Below are positions 8,351 to 15,594 of a stretch of DNA of 64,000 nt, one piece after another (position 1 is the stretch's first letter; every line of letters starts with the position of its first letter). The position numbers were made by a program, and so were the translations under genes. The notes below the pieces were generated by a model. The model was not told the origin of the DNA. It saw nothing but the letters and a program-made list of their open reading frames with translations, and made no database searches. The stretch is from an uncultured Lachnospiraceae bacterium (GTDB lineage: Bacteria; Bacillota; Clostridia; Lachnospirales; Lachnospiraceae), in assembly GCA_910584945.1 (NCBI GenBank), contig CAJUDY010000011.1, forward strand, positions 12,356 to 76,355. Reading direction: 5' to 3'.

Positions 8351-8522
8351 CCGTTCACAATTTGCTGTTTTTGCAACCTGGCGTACCTCAGTAATTCCAT
8401 ACGGACAAAACAGCACTGAAAGAACTTTTTTATCTTACCACAGATCACGAAATTTGTATAGATGGAAAATCGAACTTTTGTTCTTTTTCATCCTGCCTCC
8501 GGAAGAAATTCCGTTACGTCCA

Positions 8523-9047
8523 TCACAATCTCCAGCAGTTCTTTTTAAAGCTTTCCTTCTCTTCCATGTTTGGCAAAACTTCTTTCATATATGCTTCAAT
8601 TTCCGGCACGCCGTCCGCTATGATGCCTTTATTATCGCCATAAACATCTATCGTTATGAGTTCCTTTGCATGCCCCATGAGCTTTGATACCGCCTTCGGA
8701 TTAAACGCCTCTTTCAGCAGGAGCGTACAATACGTGCTGCGCAGATCATGCCAGCGGATGTTCGGCAGGCCACTTTCAGCAAGAAGCTGTTTATAATACC
8801 TGCAATGAAACCCTTTGCTCCTTGCCCTGCCAAAGGTGGAACAACAGATATAGTCCAGATCCTGAAATTCTTTCTTTCTGCGGTTTCTGTTTTTCTCATA
8901 CACCTGCCGTTCCTTTAAGATCGCATCAAAGACATAATCAGGAATCGGAATTTCTCTGTAACTGGATTTTGTCTTTAATCCTACCTCCTGTTTCGTGAAA
9001 GTTTTTGGAGCAAAGTCTTCTTTTGCTGTGTTATGCACCCTCCCCAA
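8523..9047 (-). pseudogene. Tyrosine recombinase/integrase, C-terminal fragment
   Basis: About 174 codons where integrases of this type have near 380-400. It keeps the catalytic block: an Arg region (KTKSSYREIPI), HDLRSTYCTLLL, the GHAKELITIDVYGD segment with the His and the nucleophile Tyr. The N-terminal arm and core-binding domains are absent; coding similarity stops at the left inverted end of the IS remnant at 9043. So insertion or deletion removed its 5' half, and no ribosome site precedes the leftover frame. A relic of an integrated element next to uvrB. Confidence 0.8.
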
Positions 9048-9695
9048 CCCGGATAAACCGGAAAAGTTTTTGCATTACCTCCAAGTTTCATGTACAATAT
9101 AGCCCCATTCCAGTTAATCCCTCCTAATTACCTTTGCATATTTATGTTCATTCAAAAAGTCTTTTAACTTCGGACTTAATTTGCATTTCCGAGGAACAAT
9201 CAGCCGAAGAATAGCTTTTTGCTGTTCCGCTTCCTCAGCAAGATTATATATTTGATATGTTAAGCGCAGCGTTAAACATGACTTTCCAAGTATTCAGCTG
9301 TACCCGCTCGATGATCCCATGGAGACGGAGCCGTTTAAAGATTCTGGACATGGCTGACGGACTGATATGTTCCAAATGCTGGCGGATGTCCTTCCCCTGC
9401 ATTCCGAAAGTCATGTACTCGCCCCGGCTGATCGCTTCCAATACCTGCAGGTCACGTTCCGCAAAAAAATTTAGTCCTCGGTAAGAACGCTCATTTTCCA
9501 CAATCGGACTGCTAACCTTTGTAAGTTTCCTGTTTCCATTGCTGTGGTCCACTTTCCGTTTTACCCGGAAAGACCCGATGTCATTGCAGGTGCTTTCTAT
9601 CCGTAAGTAACATGAACATATCCTCCATGGTTTTTCTTTATTGTACTTGAAACTTGGAGGTAATGCAAAAACTTTTCCGGTTTATCCGGGTTGGG
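9043..9695. mobile_element. IS-like remnant with 56-base terminal inverted repeats
   Basis: 9043-9098 and the reverse complement of 9640-9695 match at 55 of 56 positions (single difference at 9091). They enclose about 540 bases holding a broken gene with a winged-helix C-terminal region. No clear target-site duplication is visible outside the repeats. The long inverted ends and degenerate content suggest a decayed insertion sequence, or a rearranged pair of its ends; the IS family is uncertain. Confidence 0.6.
9114..9639 (-). pseudogene. Degenerate transposase-like gene with C-terminal winged helix
   Basis: Reading leftwards, one frame gives LRIESTCNDIGSFRVKR, then RGLNFFAERDLQVLEAISRG and SRIFKRLRLHGIIERV, an order I associate with a poorly named transposase-like family whose C-terminus is a winged helix. 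Near 9255-9265 the frame breaks and the neighbouring frame continues with AEEAEQQKAILRLIVPRKC and a DFLNEHKYAKVIRRD end at 9114. No start codon is left. It lies wholly between the 56-base inverted ends. Family name is a recollection, the frameshift is directly visible. Confidence 0.5.
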
Positions 9696-9816
9696 CATTG
9701 TGGTCAAACACCCCTGATACCCAAAATCGACGCTAGCCCCATACACACTTCTGAAAATCCACAAAAGAAAAGCACCCCCAAAGAGATGCCCCATGACAGC
9801 TCCATATGCCGCCTCT

Positions 9817-9960
9817 TTATTTACGCAATATCTTATCCATGGCCTTCCCCCTGGCAAGCTCGTCAACCTCCTGTCTTGTCCGCCCCTATCTCTCCGCCTT
9901 ATTGACAAGCAGATGATAGACTTTTGAAAAATCCATCTGATATATCTTCTCATTTTTCAT
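9817..9960 (-). pseudogene. DUF2200-family relic with internal deletion
   Basis: The ATG at 9958-9960 begins KNEKIYQMDFSKVYHLLVNKAER, typical of the DUF2200 N-terminus, then hits TAG. After the stop the same frame continues GRTRQEVDELARGKAMDKILRK, the last part of which resembles the family C-terminus. About 65 central residues seem to be missing, as if deleted between two similar VDE segments. The function of DUF2200 is unknown. Confidence 0.55.
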
Positions 9961-10093
9961 AAAATGCCCCCACTCCATATTTCCAGCATATCCCAATTTG
10001 CTGGCACAAACCACCCGCAAACGCTCCGGCTTCCCGTCAAAAAATATAACACATCCTGATCCATGCTCTGCACCCTTCATATGCCTTCGAGTC

Positions 10094-10504
10094 CTACGGA
10101 TGGTTCCCCGTCTCATAACACCACCTGGCAATATCGGAAACCAGTTTCACCGGAACCGGTCTGCTGTAAGGAAGCTGTATCGTCCCCTTACTGGTCTTAT
10201 AATCTTTCAAACGTTCGGAAAATTTCCGGACAGCCTCCGGCCCCGGATACAGACCCACATGGTTTTTAAAACCGGCAAACTGGATGATATTATGCTCCTT
10301 CCAAAAAGTCGGCATACTCCAAGAGATCCGTTCCTCCGCCTCCGGCAATGCCGTACAAATCGCTTCCCTTATTTCTTTCAGATATCCCTGTACCTCTTCC
10401 GGCTGTCCCGCAATGTATTCATCCACCGTTTCCGGCGCTTTCCCGCAGTAATGGCTCTGCTCCTGCCTCTTAAAAGTACGCCCGCACTTCGGACATGTCC
10501 ACAT
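10094..10504 (-). CDS. DUF1801 (YdhG-like) protein with N-terminal zinc ribbon
   Basis: 136 residues. Residues 1-20 carry CPKCGRTFKRQEQSHYC, a short zinc-ribbon-like motif, followed by a DUF1801 domain (TVDEYIAGQPEEVQGYLKEI, RISWSMPTFW, NHVGLYPGPEAV, and the IQLPYSRPVPVKLV end). DUF1801 proteins are small cytosolic proteins related to YdhG/frataxin-like iron-handling folds; the precise role is unknown. AGGAGGG before the ATG fixes the start, and the stop codon of an Arr-like remnant lies two bases upstream. It appears intact within an otherwise decayed stretch. 9961-10093 holds no gene I recognise. Confidence 0.8.
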   Translation of the reverse strand: MWTCPKCGRTFKRQEQSHYCGKAPETVDEYIAGQPEEVQGYLKEIREAICTALPEAEERISWSMPTFWKEHNIIQFAGFKNHVGLYPGPEAVRKFSERLKDYKTSKGTIQLPYSRPVPVKLVSDIARWCYETGNHP

Positions 10505-10506
10505 CT

Positions 10507-10680
10507 TTATCCCTCCTGTTTCATTCCCGCAAACTGACTGATGCCCTTTCTGTCACGCTCAACACCTGCAATAAAAACTATTTTCTTATCCGTCACGTTC
10601 GGGTCATCTTCAAACTCTCCCTCCGGCTCCACAACATAAATCCTCTGTCTGCCGTCCTGTCCGCGTAATTGGGCAAAAAC
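10507..10680 (-). pseudogene. Rifampin ADP-ribosyltransferase (Arr)-like C-terminal fragment
   Basis: One minus-strand frame reads QRIYVVEPEGEFEDDPNVTDKK, very close to the family's IYVVEPTGPFEDDPN-LTDK block, then diverges to a short tail ending just before the DUF1801 start. Upstream in frame is a TGA within a few codons, so no complete gene exists. Arr inactivates rifamycins by ADP-ribosylation; this is a fragment, or a diverged short relative. Confidence 0.5.
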
Positions 10681-10911
10681 CCTTTCACCAAAACCTCCTT
10701 TCGATCACAGGCCCCATTATATTAGATAAAATCCTTTCTGACAAGCCTTTAAATATCACTCGTTTTATTGTATAGTAAGAATTGGAAGAAAATACGATTT
10801 AACTTTCTATTTCTTGTCACACAACCCTCTCCCCGTCGTCTAATAGAATAACAGGAAGTGTACAGCAAACTTCCTATTCCATTATCACAAATGTTTGGGA
10901 GGAATGAAAAA

Positions 10912-11598
10912 ATGAACACACAGCTTATCCTAAATTACCTTTCTTACTTAAAGGAGAACAATCGCCGGGAGTGGTATCATGAACATAAGGCAGAAAACAA
11001 AGCGGCAACCACAGAGTTTGAAACCCTCATCGGGGCGCTGATTCTTCGGATCGGTGAATTTGACAGCAGCGTACTGCATAATGAACCGAAAAATCTTACC
11101 TTTAAACTGGTGCGGGATACAAGGTTCAGCCACGATAAGTCGCCTTATCATCCGGCGTTTCGCGCCCATATTTCTTCGCAGGGAAAACTGCCAGTCCCTG
11201 TTGGTTATTATCTTATGATAAAACCCGATGGTCAGTCCTTCTTAGGCGGCGGCCTGTTTGCAGATATGTTCAAAGACGCGACCACCATGGTGCGGGACTA
11301 TATTGCGCAAAACGGCAGGGAATTTCACAATCTCATTCATGATCCGGAATTTGAGAGATATTTTGTGGTGCGAGGATCTGCTCTCAAAAATGTCCCGGCC
11401 GGATACGATAAAGAACACCCTCAGGCAGAATATTTAAAATTCAAGAGCTGGTATCTGGAATATCCGATCAAAGATGAGGAACTGCTGGATGCAGACGCAT
11501 TTCTCATAAAGGCAGCCGAACTTTTCCGCGTTATGAAACCATTTAACGATTATTTGAACAAGGCGCTGACAGATTTTCAGATGCCGACAAGGCGGTAA
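10912..11598 (+). CDS. DUF2461 family protein
   Basis: 228 residues from the ATG at 10912, preceded by GGGAGGA; an earlier ATG at 10858 lacks such a site. The sequence carries the DUF2461 (TIGR02453) pattern: FLSYLKENNRREWYHEHK-like start, FKLVRDTRFSHDKSPYHP, the GYYLMIKPDGQSFLGGGL block and a C-terminal FRVMKPFNDYL segment. These cytosolic proteins are widespread but uncharacterised. Single gene with its own promoter region between the decayed zone and a penicillin-binding protein gene. Confidence 0.88.
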   Translation: MNTQLILNYLSYLKENNRREWYHEHKAENKAATTEFETLIGALILRIGEFDSSVLHNEPKNLTFKLVRDTRFSHDKSPYHPAFRAHISSQGKLPVPVGYYLMIKPDGQSFLGGGLFADMFKDATTMVRDYIAQNGREFHNLIHDPEFERYFVVRGSALKNVPAGYDKEHPQAEYLKFKSWYLEYPIKDEELLDADAFLIKAAELFRVMKPFNDYLNKALTDFQMPTRR

Positions 11599-11683
11599 TC
11601 GGTTCGTTTGCTGCGAGGCGTCCCTTGGGCCGTGAACCAATAACCGCGATTCAAAGCTTTTTCCTGCTTCCGGAAAGAAAATA

Positions 11684-11712
11684 TTTTCATTATGCGCATT
11701 TTGTATTATAAT
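11684..11712 (+). promoter_or_regulatory. Sigma-A promoter of class A PBP gene
   Basis: TTTTCA (11684-11689), 17 bases, TATAAT (11707-11712). The -10 is perfect and the -35 is weak. Confidence 0.55.
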
Positions 11713-11768
11713 GTAACTGTTCAGTACCTTCAAGGTTATGAAGTGTACAACAGCATAAAGGAGATGCC

Positions 11769-13706
11769 ATGAGTAAACCATCCGGCAAGAAAAAAGGAAA
11801 AAGAAGGCAAAAAAGAAGGAAGCGGGATCTGGGGGGATTTTTCTTTCGTGTGACCCAGGTCGCCATGGTCTGCATCCTGGTGGGCGTCTGCTGGCTTTTT
11901 TACCAGACCGGTTACCTTCAGACGGTCCTGAGCCTGAGAAAAGAAGCCCAGGCGGTCATGGAGCAATCCTCCATCGAGGATTTTCAAGCGGATCAGTCCG
12001 GGGAAGTCTATGATGCGGACGGAAATCTGATTGCCCTTTTGAAAAATGACAAGAATATCGTCTATCTGACCGCCGATGAGATACCGGAAGCAGTCAAAAG
12101 CGCTTTTGTCAGTATTGAAGACAAACGTTTCTACAAACACCGCGGTTTTGATCCCTTCGCGATCTTACGAGCGGCCCAGTCACTCATCGCGAAAAACAGC
12201 ATCACCCAGGGCGGCAGCACCATTACCCAGCAGCTGGCCCGAAACATTTATCTGACTCACACCGTAAAGTGGGAAAGAAAAGTCGAAGAGATCTTCATCG
12301 CCATGGCGCTGGAGGAGAAGTATTCCAAGGAGGAACTCCTGGAATTCTACATCAACAATATTTATTTTTCCAACGGCTACTATGGGATTCAGGCGGCCAG
12401 CCGGGGATATTTCAGTGAAGACGTAGACGAGCTGTCTCTCTCGGAATGCGCTTTTTTGTGCGCCATTCCCAACAGTCCGGGACTCTATGATCCCCTGACC
12501 CATATGGACAATACCTTAAAACGCCGGGATTTGATTTTGAAAAATATGTACAAGGACGGTGTGATCACAGAGAATGATTATCATCTGGCGGTTGCAGAAG
12601 AAATTACGCTGAACCCTTCCCGGGCCTCCTTTACCCGCACCTGGGCTCATCCCTATATCTATGAATGCGCCGTTCGGGCGCTGATGGAAGCGACGGACCA
12701 GGACTACGACGCCTGCAAACAGGAATTGTACACCGGCGGATACCGGGTCTATACTTCCATCAATATGGACACGCAGGAATTGCTGCAGCAAAGTATTGAC
12801 GAGCAGCTTGCGGACTACAATACCATGAACAGCAACGGCACATATGCCCTCCAGGCGTCCGCCACCTGTATCGACAACGCCACCGGACTAGTCACCGCCA
12901 TCGTCGGCGGACGCACCCAGGAAGACGTCCTTCCGGAATATAACCGGGCCTTCATGAGTTTTCGGCAGCCGGGAAGCTCCCTCAAACCTCTGGTGGTCTA
13001 CACGCCCTCCCTGGAGCGGAATTACACTGCTTCTTCCACGGTCATGGACACTAAGGAACCGGACGGGCCTTCCAACTCTTCGGACCGCTATGCGGGAGCC
13101 ATCTCCCTTCGGACCGCGGTGGAACAGTCCAAGAATACCGTTGCCCACAAGCTCCTCCGGGAGCTGACCCCGGAGGTGGGGCTTTCCTATCTTCTGGACA
13201 TGAACTTTTCTTCGATTGAAGAGAAGGACTACAATCTCTCCTCTGCACTGGGCGGACTGACTACCGGAGCCAGCTCCCTGGAGATGACCGCCGGGTACGC
13301 CACCCTGGCCAACAAAGGAGTCTACCGGCTGCCCACCTGCATCACCATGATCACGGATATGGACGGCAATATCATCGTCATGCCGGATTCCAAGGAGCAT
13401 CAGGTCTATGAACCAGACGCCGCCCGTGAGATGACCAATATCCTGGAAGGCGTCCTTACCCGGGGCACCGCCCGGGGCAAGGGCGTCCCCAATATGCCCT
13501 GTGCCGGTAAGACCGGAACGACCAATGACAATTATGACGGCTGGTTCATCGGTTACACCGGCTATTATACTACCGGCGTCTGGGTAGGCTTCGATTCCCC
13601 CCGGGCCAACAGCGCTCTGGCCGGTTCCACCTATCCGGTCAGTATCTGGCAGGACTTTATGACCAGACTTCATGAGGGGCTTTCCCCGATGGAATTAAAC
13701 GACTGA
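11769..13706 (+). CDS. Class A penicillin-binding protein (glycosyltransferase/transpeptidase)
   Basis: 645 residues. A very basic cytoplasmic tail (to residue about 25), one membrane helix (VAMVCILVGVCWLFY), then a GT51 domain at about 80-250 with EDKRFYKHRGFD and GGSTITQQLARN, which polymerises lipid II. The penicillin-binding domain follows from about 340: SSLK (PGSSLKPL) holds the active-site Ser and Lys, SKN is in VEQSKNTVAH, and KTGTT is the third motif. Both activities look intact. AAAGGAG before ATG fixes the start. A strong terminator follows at 13715. Compared with the second class A protein nearby it lacks a repetitive C-terminal tail. Confidence 0.92.
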   Translation: MSKPSGKKKGKRRQKRRKRDLGGFFFRVTQVAMVCILVGVCWLFYQTGYLQTVLSLRKEAQAVMEQSSIEDFQADQSGEVYDADGNLIALLKNDKNIVYLTADEIPEAVKSAFVSIEDKRFYKHRGFDPFAILRAAQSLIAKNSITQGGSTITQQLARNIYLTHTVKWERKVEEIFIAMALEEKYSKEELLEFYINNIYFSNGYYGIQAASRGYFSEDVDELSLSECAFLCAIPNSPGLYDPLTHMDNTLKRRDLILKNMYKDGVITENDYHLAVAEEITLNPSRASFTRTWAHPYIYECAVRALMEATDQDYDACKQELYTGGYRVYTSINMDTQELLQQSIDEQLADYNTMNSNGTYALQASATCIDNATGLVTAIVGGRTQEDVLPEYNRAFMSFRQPGSSLKPLVVYTPSLERNYTASSTVMDTKEPDGPSNSSDRYAGAISLRTAVEQSKNTVAHKLLRELTPEVGLSYLLDMNFSSIEEKDYNLSSALGGLTTGASSLEMTAGYATLANKGVYRLPTCITMITDMDGNIIVMPDSKEHQVYEPDAAREMTNILEGVLTRGTARGKGVPNMPCAGKTGTTNDNYDGWFIGYTGYYTTGVWVGFDSPRANSALAGSTYPVSIWQDFMTRLHEGLSPMELND

Positions 13707-13714
13707 ACAGATTT

Positions 13715-13753
13715 CCTTCCCGGTTGAATTTACAACTGGGAAGGACTTTTTTT
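13715..13753. terminator. Bidirectional-type intrinsic terminator
   Basis: CCTTCCC pairs with GGGAAGG, with a run of seven T on the plus strand. It ends the PBP transcript; the hairpin overlaps the last codons of the convergent chemotaxis receptor gene. Confidence 0.75.
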
Positions 13754-15436
13754 CAGCTGAAACCTTCCTACAAGGCTCTTCATAAGCTGTGACTGGCTGG
13801 ACAATTCTTCGCTTGCAGCCGCGCTTTCTTCCGCAGTCGCCGAGTTGGTCTGCACAACACTGGAAATCTGGTCCATTCCTATCGTAATCTGCGAGATGGA
13901 ATCCGCCTGATTGCTGCTGGCTTCGGAAATCTGTTCGATAATGCCGGTCATCTCGTTTACCGTATGTACCGCCTGAAGCAGAGACTGAGCGGTCTCGTCT
14001 GCGATCTGTGTTCCATTTTCGACCGCCTTTAACGAATTTTCAATCAAAGCGGCAGTATTCTTAGAGGCTTCCGCACTTTTGCTTGCCAAATTACGGACTT
14101 CATCGGCTACTACGGCAAATCCTTTTCCAGCGGCGCCTGCACGGGCGGCTTCTACGGCCGCATTCAAGGCGAGAATGTTGGTCTGAAACGCGATGTCTTC
14201 AATTGTCTTAATGATTTTGCCGATCTCACTGGAGCATTTGCTGATCTCTCCCATTGCCTGTATCATCAGCTTCATTTTATCGTTGCACCGATTCATTTCC
14301 ATGCTGACGCTGTCTGCCGTTGCATTCGCCTGACGCGCATTGTCTGCGTTCTGGTTCACCTTATCGGAGATTTCACCAATTGTGGAAGCCAGTTCCTGCA
14401 CAGAACTTGCCTGCTCGGTTGCTCCCTGAGAAAGCGCCTGCGCGCCGCTGGACACCTGTTCTGACCCGCTTGCAACCTGAGCAGAACTTTGGTTGATCTG
14501 CAGCATTGTGTCGTTGAGCTTTTCTGCAATCCCCCTGAAAGAAACAAGCAGAGGACGGAAACTTCCTGTATATTCTCCTTCGCAGACAGAATCCACCGTA
14601 AAATCTCCCGACGCCATTTTGGCAAGGAATTGATTCTCATCATCAATAATAACCTGAAGTTTATGGATCAGCCGACGCACCTGCGCGGCGAGAACCCCCA
14701 GTTCATCCCTGGAAGTATAGGAAATCTCTACATCGAGATCGCCTTCCGCCATTTTTATAGCCGCATTCTCGATTTCGGATATAGGCGTCTTGATCAGGCG
14801 TACAATCACAAAGGAGAAAAAGACTCCCACAAGGATTATGACAATCATCACCGCCGCCATAAGACAAATAGCCGTTCTGTAAAGAAAAAAGCTTTCTTCT
14901 GTTGCAGCGTCACTGCCTTCTGTATTGTAAGCGACAATTTCTTGAAAAGCACTGTTTAAGGAATTGTAAAGTTCTACACATTCGCCTTCCAGAATAGCCC
15001 GGGCGTCCTCCGTACGGCCCTGTTCCGCCAAAGCCATAATTTCTTCATCCGCTTGATTGTACTGAGTCCAAAGATTCATTGCATGATTATAGAAATCTCT
15101 CTCATCTTGGTCAATTAACTCCCCGTATGCGGCCAAGAGAGAATCCATGTCTTCTTTTTCTTTCTGAAGGTACTGAAGGCTGGATTTTTCCACATCGTCT
15201 GAAACAGCGGTAAGATACCCCAATTCATTCAGGCGGATATTCGAAAGCGTGGCGGTCAGTTCCCTTGCCGTATCAATACTGGGAAGCCAGCTTGTTGAAA
15301 TATCGCTTGTCATGTCGTTCATCCGGCCCATAAGGTTAAATGACATACCGCCGATCACCAGCATGCCAATCAGTGCAACCCCTATGAGAATATAAAGTTT
15401 TAATCGGATTTTTAAATTTCGTATGTAGTTGATCAT
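13730..15436 (-). CDS. Methyl-accepting chemotaxis protein
   Basis: 568 residues from ATG 15436, which has AAAGGAG nine bases upstream; the frame opens earlier but without a ribosome site. A first helix (LYILIGVALIGMLVIGG) leads to an extracellular four-helix-bundle sensor of about 150 residues (TARELTATLSNIRLNELGYL), then a second helix (AVMIVIILVGVFFSFVIV), HAMP (IENAAIKMAEGDLDVEI) and a signalling domain whose hairpin tip contains AARAGAAGKGFAVVADEVR. It would report an external ligand to CheA/CheW; no other chemotaxis gene is here, and the ligand is unknown. Confidence 0.9.
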   Translation of the reverse strand: MINYIRNLKIRLKLYILIGVALIGMLVIGGMSFNLMGRMNDMTSDISTSWLPSIDTARELTATLSNIRLNELGYLTAVSDDVEKSSLQYLQKEKEDMDSLLAAYGELIDQDERDFYNHAMNLWTQYNQADEEIMALAEQGRTEDARAILEGECVELYNSLNSAFQEIVAYNTEGSDAATEESFFLYRTAICLMAAVMIVIILVGVFFSFVIVRLIKTPISEIENAAIKMAEGDLDVEISYTSRDELGVLAAQVRRLIHKLQVIIDDENQFLAKMASGDFTVDSVCEGEYTGSFRPLLVSFRGIAEKLNDTMLQINQSSAQVASGSEQVSSGAQALSQGATEQASSVQELASTIGEISDKVNQNADNARQANATADSVSMEMNRCNDKMKLMIQAMGEISKCSSEIGKIIKTIEDIAFQTNILALNAAVEAARAGAAGKGFAVVADEVRNLASKSAEASKNTAALIENSLKAVENGTQIADETAQSLLQAVHTVNEMTGIIEQISEASSNQADSISQITIGMDQISSVVQTNSATAEESAAASEELSSQSQLMKSLVGRFQLKKSPSQL

Positions 15437-15550
15437 GCCTCTGGTCTCCTTTTGTGTTCCTTCATTCTTAACCGCCATTTTTACGCGGCATTTTAACAAA
15501 TATATCGTCATATTTTCCTGTTTTATTAAGTAAGATGCAGATCCGGCAAG

Positions 15551-15588
15551 AAATGCCATGCAGTCGGCAGACCTTCTGCATGGCATTT
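15551..15588 (-). terminator. Hairpin terminator after class A PBP gene
   Basis: AAATGCCATGCAG pairs perfectly with CTGCATGGCATTT. A T-rich run follows on both strands, better on the plus strand. It separates the PBP and chemotaxis receptor genes, both read leftwards. Confidence 0.65.
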
Positions 15589-15594
15589 TTTCAT

